DNA from: Silene latifolia
Taxonomy: Eukaryota; Streptophyta; Magnoliopsida; Caryophyllales; Caryophyllaceae
DNA: 64,000 nucleotides
Assembly (NCBI RefSeq): GCF_048544455.1
Contig: NC_133526.1
Coordinates: forward strand, 1,194,001 to 1,258,000
Direction: 5' to 3'
This document shows positions 26,128-38,593 of this stretch, in pieces. The notes below the pieces were generated by a model. The model searched no databases, was not told the DNA's origin, and saw only the letters and a program-made list of their open reading frames with translations. The number at the start of each line of letters is the position of its first letter. Position 1 is the first letter of the stretch. The position numbers and the translations under genes are program-made.

Positions 26128-26318
26128 TGAAAAACCAGGAATATGTGAGAAGAGGAAAGGAAGGAAGTTGAACGTAATTGATATTGCATTAACAGAGTAT
26201 TACAACCCTAAATATACTTGTGCTATATCCTAAAGAACAAGTTATGTATAATATATTGCCTAAGTTAGATTATATACAATAAGATCATATCTCATAATAT
26301 GGTAAATATCGTCTAATA
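26128..26318 (-). repeat. 3' LTR of the Copia element
   Basis: 191 bp, nearly identical to 30746-30936. On the element's strand it starts TATTAGACG and ends TTTTTCA. The polypurine tract (read on the minus strand TTGAGGGGGAG) is directly beside it. Confidence 0.93.
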
Positions 26319-26325
26319 CTCCCCC

Positions 26326-27812
26326 TCAAGTTGGAGCACTTGGAGTACCAATGCCCAACTTGGACTGAAGATACTCGAATGCCTCACTTCCAAGAGCTTT
26401 CGTAAAAATATCGGCAATTTGATCCTTGCTCCTTACATGCGAAGTAGAAATTGTCTTAGTCACTAGGTGATGACGAACAAAATGACAATCCACTTCAATG
26501 TGTTTAGTTCGATCATGAAAGACGGGATTCTTTGCAATATGCGTCGCGGCTTTGTTGTCACACAAAATTTCCATAGGCTTAGTATGATCTATACCCAGGG
26601 ACTGCAAAAAGGACTTCAACCATAACAATTCCTTCGTTACTCCAGCTAAGGCTCGATATTCCGCTTCGGCCGTGGATAATGCAACAGTGGCTTGCTTTCT
26701 CGCTTTCCACGAAATGGGTGAATTTCCTAGAGACACATAGTAACCCGTAATGGACCGTCGTGATAACGGGCAGCTGGCATAATCTGAGTCCGAATAACCT
26801 CGCAAAGACAAGTCACTGTTTCTGCTGAGCACAATTCCCTTTCCCGGGCTGCTTTTGATATAACGTATAACTCTATGGACTGCATCTAAATGTTCTCGTC
26901 TTGGGGCGTGGACAAATTGAGCTAAAATATGAACTGAATACACCAAATCTGGCCTTGTTATCGTCAAATAAATAAGACGACCCACCAATCTTCTATACTT
27001 CAACGGATCATATAAAACTTCACTCTTAGCTAATGCCAACTGATGGTTTGGTTGGATAGGCGTGTACACCGGTTTACATCCTTCCATTCCCGCTTCCTTC
27101 ACTAATTCCAAAGCATATTTCCGTTGACTTAGAAAAAGGCCCTTTGCACTCGAGGCTATCTCAATTCCCAAGAAATATTTCAAACGCCCAAGGTCTTTTA
27201 CCCCAAAACTCCGATCAAGGAAGGCCTTAAGTCGATCACTAGCATTTTTGTTATTACTTACAATAATCATATCGTCAACATACACCAATAAACCAATAAA
27301 AATTCCATCGTTATTGTAAGTAAAAAGAGAGTAATCCGCTAGTGATTGAACGAAGCCATACCTTGTTAGAGAACTCGTGAGTTTGGCAAACCAGTTTCGT
27401 GATGCTTGTTTAAGCCCATACAAGGATTTCAAAAGCTTACATACCTTGCCCGGTCCTTGTCCCCCGGATTCCCGGTGGCAATCTCATATAAACTTCTTCG
27501 TCTAAATCTCCGTGAAGAAAGGCGTTGTTCACATCCAACTCGCTCTATTCCCCATCCTTTTGACACGGCTACGACAAGCAAGCATCTCACACTTGTCATT
27601 TTTGCGACTGGTGCAAAGGTTTCATGGAAGTCGATCCCTTCAACTTGAGTGTATCCTTGTGCTACTAACCGCGCTTTATAGCGCTCAATAGTTCCGTCTG
27701 CTTTCAACTTTATCTTGTACACCCAACGACACCCAATTGGTTTCTTACCCTTGGGTAAGTCAACTATTTTCCATGTTCCATTTAATTCTAGTGCCTCTAT
27801 CTCCTTATTCAT
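26326..27812 (-). mobile_element. Reverse transcriptase and RNase H part of the Copia element
   Basis: Minus-strand similarity to the Copia reverse transcriptase (for example YGLKQASRNWF and LLVYVDDMIIVSNN) and RNase H (LSTAEAEYRAL, LCDNKAATHIAKNP). It is a fossil part of the element and does not form one uninterrupted frame with the upstream parts. Confidence 0.9.
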
Positions 27813-28108
27813 AGCATTTCGCCATTCTTGTTTGGCGCATCTTCATAGCATTTGGGCTCTTCCATAGCATCAACACGAGCCAAAAATTTCCTGTGATTAA
27901 GGGAAAAACAATTCGTTGTGACATAATTTGCTATAGGATATCGAGTACCTTTCTTTGTGGATGGTGACTGGACGGATTGAGCATTTGTTATGGGGTCTAT
28001 AATGCGGCGCTTTTACACACATAATCCTTCTTCCAAGAGTATGGTTCGAAACGTTGTCGAGCACCACGTCCTCTGTTTCGCTACCCCCCCTCATTCACGT
28101 CACTCGGG

Positions 28109-30679
28109 TCATTCGGCGGGGGGTGAGCTCGACATGTCTGGACCTGCCTGCTCTTCTTCATTCAAGCCTCCCTGTTCTTCGTCATTTGTTTCCCCTGGAA
28201 CAAGTTCTTCCACTTCTTGGTGTGAACTAGGCGAAACAAAATGAGGGTCTGCAACAATTTGTTCATTCATTTTTGGACGGGCACCTTCTTCATTTATGCC
28301 CATGGAACCATTATCAACAAAAGGAAAAGTGTGTTCATAGAAAATCACATCTCGAGACTCAAAAATTTTCCGACTCTTGATGTCATAAACGCGCCAACCT
28401 TTTTTGGAACTTGGATAACCGATAAAAACACATCTTTTTCCTCGTTCGTTAAACTTATCCTTAGGACGATCTTTGTTGTGAGCGTAACAAAGGCTTCCAA
28501 AAACACGCAAGTCATCTAATACGGGTTGTGTCCCATGTAACACTTCATACGGGGTTAATCCATTTAAGACTCGTGTAGGTGTTCTATTGATCGATATAAG
28601 GTGCAGGTTAAAATGCACTCGCCCCAAAACTCAATGGGTAGATTAGCTTGGAATCGAAGGGCCCTAGCTCTCTAAAAAAATATTTACGTGCTTTCGCTCT
28701 ACTCTACCATTTTGTTGTGGGGTGTCAACATTGCTACTTTGGAAAATCATGCCATTATCACTATAATATTGTTTTAATGGTCCTAAAGAAATTCCGTGCC
28801 ATTATCACTTTGTACTACTTTAACTTTTTTTCCAAACTGGGTTAATGTCATTTTGCAAAAATTTATCATTAAACGACAAACATCTCCCCTATCTCGCATC
28901 AATTGAACCCATACATGTCTACTTTTATCATCAACAATCGTCAAGAAATAATGTGACCCCGAAAAAATTGCCTTGTGATAAGGTCCCCATATGTCACAGT
29001 GAATAAGATTAAACAATTCATCACTGATTTTATTATTTGCTTTAAAAACGGATCTTGTTTGTTTCGCTCGACAACATGCATCACATATATCATTATTGTT
29101 CCAACTTAAATTAAAACCAATCAAATTACCACAATTTGGTAAAACACTGTGAGACGGATGGCCTAGTCTTTTGTGCCAAAGGCGCGCATCTCCCTTGTCA
29201 TTTATTCGTGATACCCGCACTTGCTCCGTCTTCAAAAAAATAGACCCGTCACGGTGCTCACCCCGTCCAATCTTCATCCTCGTAGATCGGTCCTGTATGG
29301 TGCAATGATCAGGAAAAAATGTCACAACGCAATTATTTTCCTCAATCAATTGTTTTACGGAAATTAAATCACAAGTTAATTTTGGAACATATAGAACGTC
29401 TTTTAAAACAAAATTATCGCTTAGCACAAGTTCTCCATGCTCTCGTGCTATGATTTTCGAACCATCTGGCAGAGTCACGGTTGACGGGTTTTGTATGCTG
29501 ATATTGGCAAGCAAGGATTTTCGCCCTGTCATATGGTGTGATGCACCACTGTCGATTAGCCAATTATTAATATCACAATCCATACCTGAATTGGCTTGAT
29601 TTCCATCCGATTTTGCTCCCAATAAATTGCGTATCTGAATTACCTCTTCTACTGTCAAATTTCGTTCTCCTTCACTTGTCGTGCTAACATTGGCTGCCTG
29701 GTGGTTTCCGCCTTGTCCTCTGCCACCACGCCCTTGACCACGTCCGCCACGCCGTCCTCTGCCCCGACCTCTGCCTGGTCTGAGTTCAGGATACTTGTCC
29801 CAACAATTATCTTCTGTGTGGTATAGTTTATTGCAAGCAGTGCATCGTGGTATTCCTTCTCTTGTTTCTGAATTTTGTACAGTACTGTCACGTCCCCTGC
29901 TTGCTCCACTAATCAGCCTAGCCGCCATGGCTGCTTCACTGTTTTCCTCTTTTGGTTTAGTGACAGCTCGATGTCTCTCTTCTCTGAGAACAAGCGCATA
30001 TGCCCTGTTCAATGTTGTTATCTCATCTTCCATCAAGAGATTGGTGCGGATATTGCCATACAAACTCGTATCTAGTCCCATGAGAAATTGGTGAACTTTT
30101 TCTTCTTCCTTTTCCTTGGCCAAATCCGCTGCCGCTCCACAAGTACACTGCGATACACGACTGTAGTTTGCTAACTCGTCCCATATCGTCTTCAAATTAG
30201 TATAATACTCAACCACCGATCGGTTCTTTGCCTTGCTTACGATTTAGTTCGTGCTTGAGTTGATGCACTCGTGGTGCGTTACCAACCGAGTACCGATCCT
30301 TCAACTCTTTCCAAATCTCTGTCACGGCTCCTGGAAAACTGATACTTGGGTGCAATTTGGGATCAATTGAGTTCCTAATCCAGGCCTTGACCATGGCGTT
30401 ACATTGGCGCCATGCCACTGCCTCAAGACTCTCTTCTTCCCCGTCTTTGACATGCGGCTTCCTTACTTTGCCCTCAACAAAACTCAATTTATTTTTCGCG
30501 TCAAGAGCATTCCTTACCGCATCTGCCCACAAGTCATAGTTTTCTCCGTTGAAAACCGTTGGCGTTAATGACAAGGCCGTACTTTCGGAAGGGTGCAGAT
30601 ACAACGGTGATGACGGAGCAATCTGTTCTGCGAATTTGCTCCCACCACTCTTCTTTCCGTCGCCGTCTGGCCCAACCAT
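28109..30679 (-). mobile_element. Gag, protease and integrase part of the Copia element
   Basis: Minus-strand similarity to Copia gag (an N-terminal domain, then a CTACNKLYHTEDNC zinc knuckle and an RGRGRGRRGGRG-like basic tract), protease, the zinc-binding pre-integrase domain and the integrase core (HCDIWGPYH). Present as separate fossil blocks in the order expected for the family. Confidence 0.88.
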
Positions 30680-30745
30680 GATTGAATTATTTTGATTTGA
30701 ATTGTAGCGGAAGGTATGATCAGGATCAGATTTGCTCTGATGCCA

Positions 30746-30936
30746 TGAAAAACCAGGAATATGTGAGAAGAGGAAAGGAAGGAAGTTGAACGTAATTGAT
30801 ATTGCATTAACAGAGTATTACAACCCTAAATATACTTGTGCTATATCCTAAAGAACAAGTTATGTATAATATATTGCCTAAGTTAGATTATATACAATAA
30901 GATCGTATCTCATAATATGGTAAATATCGTCTAATA
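30746..30936 (-). repeat. 5' LTR of the Copia element
   Basis: 191 bp with about one difference from the partner LTR at 26128-26318. The adjoining primer binding site is complementary to the initiator-methionine tRNA end, as in most plant Copia elements. Confidence 0.93.
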
Positions 30937-31204
30937 CAAATGTACCTTGGAGTCCTTATATAACAATTCTTTGTGATTGCTCAATAATTACAGTGGCTAC
31001 ATATCTCCGGAATATAGATATCATGGAAAATTCTCAACAAAATCAGACGTGTATGCTTTTGGCGCGCTAGTCTTGGAGATTATCGGTGGCAGAAGCATTG
31101 GCAGTCAATCTGGAGACTTGCCCGAAAACCTCATGGGCACTGTAAGTACATTATTATTATGTCTTTTATATCTCCATTTTGATCGATATAATTAACCTAA
31201 TAAA

Positions 31205-31565
31205 TCTCATATATGAGCGTAAAGCTGGCCAACAGGACGGGCCAGCCCGACCCGGCCCCAGCCCAACATCCTACATGGCCCGTGCGGCCCGCCCCTAACC
31301 AGCCCGGCCTGCTCGCCCCCCTTGGCTTGGCCCGGGTTCTTTTTTTCCAGCCCGGCCCGCCATGGCCCGTCTATTTCAGGAAGAGTAAAAACAAATTAAT
31401 GTAAGTTCCGCCAACCCGGCCCGCCACTAACCCGCATGGGGCCAGGCCCGGGTCAAGCATGTCCCAGCCCGCCCTCCCCCTGGCCTGGCCCGGGTCTGAT
31501 CAGAACAGTCCGCCTCCTGACCAGCCCGGCCCGGACCTAGCCGGCCCGAGTACAGGTCTTTGTAA
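31205..31565. repeat. GGCCCG-rich repeat in intron 7 of RLK copy A
   Basis: About 360 bp of GGCCCG/CCAGCCC words, far more GC-rich than the intron. It resembles the CGGGTC-rich MITEs in style but with another core word. Its edges (AAGCTGGCC on the left, ACAGGTCTTTG on the right) are weakly inverted. No target duplication was found. Confidence 0.5.
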
Positions 31566-33773
31566 ACTAACGAACTGCTTCTATTAATACGGAGTAATTA
31601 CTAATTAATAATCGCAACATCTTCGTAGGCTTGGAGATGTTGGACAGATGGAAAGCCGTTGGAACTTATGGATCCGATGTTGAAAGACTCATGTTCGAGC
31701 GATGAAGTATTAAAATGCATCCATTTAGGTCTCCTTTGTTTAGACGACAACGTCGACAAGAGGCCAGATATGTCGACAGTAGTTCATAAACTCAACTCTA
31801 CCCCGGAGGCTGCTACATTAGCTATGCCTCAACCGGGATTTTTCTATAATTGCGGCTCTAATCAAACGAACACATCGTTGCCAACACAAAGCGTCACTTC
31901 TAGCACATGTGATGTTAGCTCCAACAATTGGCCTGCTGGTAAGTTCAAAGATTGCCGTTAATTCTTGGACGACAGATGAAAATTGAACTCGTGAATATTA
32001 TCTATTTGTAAAATGTCATTATGTATTTCGCATTTTCGCTTGTAAAACTCTTATGCAATTTATTATTATTTCTTCCATCCGATTCATTCAACCAACTGTC
32101 CTCTCGAGTACAAATTCAAAAAGAAAAATGAGAAAACATTATCAAGTGGTACCGAGTTCAGTACAAGCCGTAGAACCATTCTTGTATTAAATTAGTTTAT
32201 TTAAAATAATTTTGGGTTATTTTGGATAGGGTCAAATTGAGTCAGGTCATATTAATTGGGTCAACTCAAGTTACGGGTAAATCCCGGGTCCTCAATATAA
32301 GTGCCGAGTTGGATCAGTTTTGCCAAATCTAATGAGCGAGTAGTGCTCTTGCTAGCCCTCTACCTCCCGTCCTCAACCACTGTATATATGTATCGAAATT
32401 AAATTATTTATCTGTACGTCACTTAGTAAAGGGCAGCCTTACCGTGAAACAAATTCATTTATTGGAGCCTTGGAGGTAGTTGTTCCGATATGTTTGACGG
32501 ATTACGCAAGTCAAGTACCTTTACGCTCAACAACAGAGCCAAATTATGGATTTTATTTATTTTGATCATAGAATTTTTAATAACTCGATCGTCTTTCTAT
32601 AAGACTAGCCTAATAAAAAGTAGGGAAACGATAAATACAATCCAATAGAATGTATTTATATATATAATATCCTTTCAAATTTGGTACTGAGTATTAATTT
32701 GGAAATTAGAGAATAAATTACACATGAATCAATGTAATTAATACATGTATTAAATATTTATTTCTTTTTTAATTCTATAAATACAACCGTTGTATTTATC
32801 ATTACTCTAAAAAGTAACCCTCGTCGGTCCTCAAAAGCTGCATAATTAGTTTTGGGCGCGGTAATCGATAATCGCTAATCCGTTCTAACAATAACGATTC
32901 TATTCTAAACCACCAAAATCTACTAACTAATTACAAAATTTAAATAAATTACACTAGTTTAGATTACTTGCGTCGTCAATTCCATAAATTTGGTGGCGGA
33001 ATTGAAGCGGTGGTGACGAAAATGTCGTACTTGAAAAAAAGATGTTAGTTTAATATATGGGGGTTTGGAGTGAGGGGTAGATTAGGAAAGTCGTTACAAA
33101 TTGTCGACAATATTTAGTAATTTGTCGACGACTTTTAGCAGGTTGGTTATGAGAGAAAATAAAAGTAGGAGAGCGCATATAATGAGGTCAAAAGTCACAA
33201 GAACCATGCGGTGCCCAGCAAACTCGCTTCCATGTATGAGGTAACAAACCTGATATGACAACTTTAATAACATAAGAAAATTATATTTAACAACTATTAA
33301 AACTTTCTTTACTTAAAATTAAGCGAAACTAAATTGAACAAAAATATTTTCATGAATCTATTTTGTTCTTGATAATAGGTAGTTTTAGTTTAGGTTAGCA
33401 ACAAGTTTTTTATAATAACTTTGAGCCCACAAGCTAAGGCCACAAGGCCACTTGCTGGCCAGCCCATTTTGATAGGTGGGCATGAACAATCAAACTACTA
33501 TGTCTACTAGAATGGTCATGACTCATGGGTAATATACTTGGGCCCACCACACAAGAGTTTTTCAAATATAAATTCGGTTGTATTCGGCCCAAGCTTGTTA
33601 ATAATAAACTAGTTTTAAACCCGTGAAATTCACGGTCTGCAATATTAAATTGTAATACCCGATATGATATGATGGATGATAAGTTGAATTAAACTTAATC
33701 TCATATGTCCTTTTGATAAATATGTATAATACTTGTCTTCCCATTTGACTCTTTGTGAGAGAGATCCGACTCA

Positions 33774-35550
33774 TCCCCCTAAAACTAAAAGAATAAGAAA
33801 CATCAATTTTTTCCCGCTCAAATGTTCATACCTATAAGTGGGCCTTTTTTTACATATTACTATGCTGGGCTTAGTGTACGCTGTCAAATAATCTATAACA
33901 TATACAAGTCCACTAAAATCTATAACATTAGTACGCTATCAAATAATCCTAAATTGAGTAATATATCATAGACGAATGTATATGCAGCAAATAAGTACAA
34001 CAATATCAATTAAAATATGCACTACAAATATCAAAATTTTACATATCTTTGTAATAAAAATATACAGCAAAATTATTCCTAATTATACAGCAAAATAATT
34101 CCTAATTATACTACTCAATAAAATTTTACATATCTTTGTAAAAATACATTCCTAATTATACTACTCAGTAAAATCTTTCAATATACCTCTAACAACCTCT
34201 CCATAGTTAAGATCTTTTGATGAATCAGAGATGGTACCATAAACATGTCGTACAAAATATATTGAGATGGTAGCATATACTTATTTATGAATATTTTTTG
34301 CTGAAATTTTATTCTCTCCCAAGTAGTTTTAATTGTTTATGAATCGTCCGTTTAGATGTGTCGTATTATTTTTATATTTTTTTCTGTTTATAAAGTTAAT
34401 ATGTGATTTACTTACATTTTGTTTTTAACTCAATAATCATATCCCCCTATTAGTAGTGACCCTATATTAGAGTATGTTTTTGAATAATAATCGGTTTTCA
34501 TTATATGTAATAACTAGGTTTGGTGCCCGGCTTCGCCCGGGCTACCTGTCTAACTCACACATTTACTATTTATAATATATTTTTTTTCTACGGCATATCT
34601 TGTAATTATGATGAAATGTAAAATTTATTTTCAAATTATGAGACACGTTCACTACCCCGCTATTAATATTATTACTTTCACGACATTCTTTCTTAATATC
34701 ATTACATTCACTACTCCCGTGGTTACTATTATTTCTTTTACTAATTCCTCTATTTTTTTCTATTAAATTCATTATTCCCGTTAATTTTATCCGGCCTATA
34801 TTTAAGTAAATAAAATATTTTCTTGAGTCGTTTGGTTATTTAATTGTTCATACTTTTTCTCATTGTTACCACTGTAACTTTCATTACATTCGTAGTTATT
34901 TTCACTACTTCCACTATCATTATTATAACTATCACTACTCCCACATTAATACCGTTAACATTATTGATCTTGTTGCTGCTACTATTACTTTTACTACATT
35001 TAATTTAATGTATAATTATATGATGATACTAATTAATTCCATAAATGGGGCATGTTAGTTTTAAGGAAAATCACTATATTCTTGTGTTTTCTAAATTTAA
35101 TTACTTTAATTTAATGTAATTTCCATAAATATTCTTCATCAAGGCATCTTTATATTATACTTTTAACTAAAACTATATAATATTTACATTGAGGTCCCTT
35201 TATCGGGTCTATCACACGGTGCTATCGATTTAAAACTATATAGTATAATTAATTTGTATAGATTTCTTTAATTACATTGAAGTCCCTTGGTTTCTGGAAT
35301 TAATATATAGTATTGATTGATAAAAAAAGCTTACACAAATAATTTAATCTAAAAGTCATTTAAATAGTACACTTTTTTTTAAATAGTACACTTTTTTTAA
35401 ATATATCACTAACATTATAAAGTACATTAGAACTTATAATAAGTACAGCTCATTTATACAAATATCTTTAATGACCACTATATAAGCAAAACTCACAAAT
35501 ATCGTTCTTTAGCTCTCAAATACCGTGCTTTAGCACGGGATCTCAACTAG
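33774..35550 (+). mobile_element. Non-autonomous Helitron, possibly composite
   Basis: Starts TCCCCCTAAAACTAAAAGAA after an A and ends in CTCAACTAG before T, with the hairpin CCGTGC-TTTA-GCACGG just inside. The 5' end matches the Helitrons at 16441 and 16975. Inside, near 34515, a GCCCGGGCGAAGCCGGGC hairpin followed by a CTAG-like end on the minus strand suggests a second Helitron nested in or joined to the first. No helicase gene. Confidence 0.7.
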
Positions 35551-35618
35551 TCTCTTATTATAGACGATATCCCCTTCTATAATGAGAATTTATGATTTTG
35601 CATTTTGATCACCTCTAA

Positions 35619-35987
35619 GGCCCTGTTCTTTCTGGCTTATTTTCAGCCCATTTCGATTCAAACTCATTTCTATTCATTCGATTCGCTCGATTCGATTCAC
35701 TCCATTCGATTGAGTCGATTCGATTCACTCCATTCGATTCTGATTATTTCAGTTCGATTCGATTATTTCAGTTCCATTAAATTCAACTCATTTCAGCTTT
35801 ACTAATTTAAATAATAGTTATTATTAATTTTGTTAACAATTATACTATTTTTTTAATATTAATATTATTTATTATTATTATTATAATTAATAATATTGTC
35901 AATAATTTATTTATTTATTATTATTACTATTATTATTATTATGATGATGATGATGATGATGAATATTATTATTAAAATGAATAATAA

Positions 35988-36039
<52 letters not shown>

Positions 36040-36053
36040 GATGATGATGATGA

Positions 36054-36117
<64 letters not shown>

Positions 36118-37195
36118 GTCGTTGTTATTATAATTATTATTGGTATTATTATTAAAATTCATAACATTTATTGGTATTATTATTAAAATTCATAACATTT
36201 ATTATTAATATTATTAATGAGGCACACCGAACCGACTTGACTCACTTGCCAATACGGGGTCTTACAAGTCAACACGCTTGCCAACATGGTTACAAATTCG
36301 CTTGGTACCCTACGAATCACAAATCGTTAAAAGCGAATTCTATCAAGTTGATTACTGAAAATACATGTAACACATTTTCTATAAGCGAATTGTGAATCGG
36401 TAAGGCGTATTCATAGCGAATATGGTAACCGTGCTTGCCAAACCATCATTTGAGGTATACATAAAACCTATAAATATCTCACTATTCACCAATCAATGGT
36501 AAAAACTTCTCACCAACAACTTCCTCTCTCTAGAAGTAAAACTACTCGAGCTACTATAAGAGGGCACAGAGACCTTAGCTTCAAGCAAGGTCCCGACTAT
36601 CCACCATTACCGTAAGGCATCAGAGAAGGACCTTTTGCATACCCTCTGAGACCTTTGTTACGCGTGAAAGATCCATCCGAAGAGAGCAAGCATAGGCTCG
36701 AGATGCCATATGAGAGTAGGGCGTTGACTCGACCTGAATTCGAGCAACGCTTACTTGAGTGTTTTTATTCTAAACAATTATTTTACTAATATCATTATTA
36801 ATATGACCTTATTATTTATTATTGTTACTAAAAATATTATTAGTAGAAAAATACTATTTTTTCATTATTATAATTTATGATTATTCATATATAATATTAT
36901 AATTTTTTTCTTATAAATATTAATTTTAGTATTACTATTATACTATGAATATTAATATATTATAGTTGATAATAACAATAATATTGAATACTATTATTAT
37001 TATTATTAATAAGATTATTTCGATTCAATTACTCAATTCACTTCAATTGATTCGATTCGCTCCATTCGATTCGATTCGATTCGATTCCATTCATTCGATT
37101 CGATTCGATTCGACTCCATTCATTTCATTCGATTGGCCAAATGACTCCATTCCCATTCGATTGATTCGGCTTTTTAAAGCGTAAAGAACAGGGCC
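35619..37195. mobile_element. PIF/Harbinger-like DNA element with microsatellite interior
   Basis: Ends GGCCCTGTTCTTT and AAAGAACAGGGCC are exact inverted repeats, flanked by TAA (35616-35618, 37196-37198), the usual PIF/Harbinger target duplication. Both arms consist of TTCGATTCA-type words, the centre contains ATT/ATG/GTT arrays, and an unrelated block (about 36210-36770) sits in the right half. No transposase is visible. A similar but shorter element (37199-37390) abuts on the right. Confidence 0.8.
35919..36150. repeat. Compound microsatellite (ATT)n(ATG)n(GTT)n(ATG)n(ATT)n
   Basis: A run of trinucleotide arrays: ATT, then ATG, then about 17 GTT, a few ATG and more than 20 ATT units. Open frames through it encode only homopolymers and are not genes. 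Confidence 0.95.
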
Positions 37196-37543
37196 TAAGG
37201 CCTTGTTCTTTATTTCTGTCTTAATTTCAGTTCAATTCAATTTCATTTAGTTCGGTTCAGTTGAACTCATCTCTTAACAAATTAACTTTTACGTAGTTTT
37301 GTTCAGATAAGTTCAGCTACATTAAGTTAAGTTCAATTCCATTAAATTAAATTCAGTTCATTTTAGCTTTTTTCAGCCGAAAAAAGCGGGGCATAACTCA
37401 TTCATTCACATCATATTTAGCTCATCATCAATTTTACCAACACAAATTTCCATTTATTGTTAATGTAGATAAAGTCTCACCCACACATAAATGAGATAAA
37501 AGAATAACAAAAGTTTGTGTCATCTAAATAAATTAATCTTATA

Positions 37544-37809
37544 CTCTTTCCATACCACACGAAAGGTAGCACTTACAATAAGCGCGTGTACCGCACCAAA
37601 GTAACGTTTCTTATTTGGCCCGCAACATTATCAAGTTATCCTTATACCCATTTAATATTTACATAAAATGTCATCACATATAACCCACCTACCAACCCGC
37701 AATTATATACCCACCTTTTTTTTTCCTTTTTACCCTTACTTTCTTCACACTTTCTTAAATACTCTATTTTTTCCTACGCTAGTATACCTTTAGTGTAGTA
37801 TGGAAGGAG
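37544..37809. mobile_element. Stowaway-type MITE
   Basis: TA-flanked; left end CTCTTTCCATACCACACGAA and right end, on the other strand, CTCCTTCCATACTACACTAA. 266 bp. The interior includes a rather conserved CATTATCAAGTTATCC stretch. Confidence 0.8.
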
Positions 37810-37923
37810 TATTCTTTTATGTTTTTAAAACGAATATCTCCGTCTTAAAGGAGATTAATTGTTTTATCAAGTCTTTTAGAAAACAGTGATCACATCATAT
37901 CATGATACCATAAATTTTTCTTA

Positions 37924-38593
37924 TGGGTGATGCTCATTCATGGACACGATTTACTCAATTATGGACACAAATGACCATTATACCCTTGTTATTTGACCTC
38001 ATTTACTATCTTGTTCTAATTCCAATAAACCTGAAAAAATCACTAACTCCAAAAACCACCAAACAACCACCCCGTACAACCCACCGCACCCGGCAACGTC
38101 CACCATAGCAATAGCCCATAGGCCACACTCGGAATCGTCACACCACCCTTGACCCCATCACGAGCCCAAGCTTCAGACCCATCACCTCTTTGCGTCCTAT
38201 CCCGTCACCCCGCCTCACACCAGCATTATGGCCTCCTAAACGCCGGCAACCAAAGTCCGAATTCCGGCCCTTCCCCTTCCACCCGAGCCACCCTTCATGT
38301 GTTCCTAATTTCCATTAACACAAATTTGGTAAACCCTAATTAACTAAATCTCCTAATTGAATCAATTGATAGTTAGTATCTATAATTAATTAAATCCAGA
38401 TCAGTAATCAACATGATAGTTAGTACCATTATTGAATCATTTGAATCAATTTGATGAGTTTTTTTCTTGAAAACAAATTTGGTGAGTGTTGGGAGGGAGA
38501 GAGATACAGAGAACTTGGTCAAGGGTAATGTTTGGAAAAATAATGGTAAAAAGTCTATGAAAGAGTAAAAGTTGTCCATGAATGAACAACTAC
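37924..38593. mobile_element. Inverted-repeat element, MULE-MITE-like
   Basis: The left end contains CTCATTCATGGACA and the right end its inverse TGTCCATGAATGA. The flanks read TTTCTTATG and TTTCTTATT, an 8-of-9 match that could be a Mutator-type 9-bp duplication. The left arm has a C-rich stretch with no coding support. Limits and class are tentative. Confidence 0.4.

Larger units (their letters stand above)
26128..30936 (-). mobile_element. Copia (Ty1) LTR retrotransposon in intron 6 of RLK copy A
   Basis: A 4.8-kb element in reverse orientation with 191-bp LTRs, a 5-bp target duplication CAAAT (26123-26127, 30937-30941), a primer site of the TGGCATCAGAGC type next to the right LTR and a polypurine tract next to the left one. 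The order gag, protease, integrase, reverse transcriptase, RNase H is the Copia order. Recognisable parts are the gag zinc knuckle, the DSGASHHMTG protease motif, the HKRLGHP pre-integrase motif and the ADIFTKAL end of RNase H. The coding region is broken, in roughly four or more places. The LTRs differ at about one site, so the insertion is young, probably well under a million years at usual plant rates. Confidence 0.95.
22864..31961 (+). pseudogene. RLK copy A: 8-cysteine (LTP-type) receptor-like kinase, frame disrupted
   Basis: Exons 22864-23161, 23514-23630, 24676-24804, 24945-25186, 25518-25728, 25829-26068, 30994-31141, 31629-31961. Exon 1: signal peptide (about 1-21) and the eight-cysteine motif C-x8-C-x9-CC-x12-CMC-x16-C-x13-C. 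Exon 2: Ser/Thr-rich stalk. Exon 3: membrane helix with an ICICK stop. Exons 4-8: kinase with P-loop [16 protein letters not shown] lysine, [15 protein letters not shown] and the CRK-like exon pattern. Exon 6 is two bases longer than its counterparts in B and C, and its frame meets TGA at 26062-26064, about 20 residues after DFG. The predicted product is about 410 residues, lacking most of the C-lobe. Exons 7 and 8 remain well preserved, so the damage is recent. A solo LTR lies in intron 2 and a Copia element in intron 6. A shortened receptor with an incomplete kinase could still be made. Confidence 0.85.

Noticed and set aside
31213-31404. Pro/Ala-rich open frame in intron 7 of copy A
   Set aside because: Reads through a GGCCCG repeat; no protein support.
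35896-36186. Open frames on both strands rich in Ile/Val or Asn
   Set aside because: Trinucleotide repeats read in frame; not genes.
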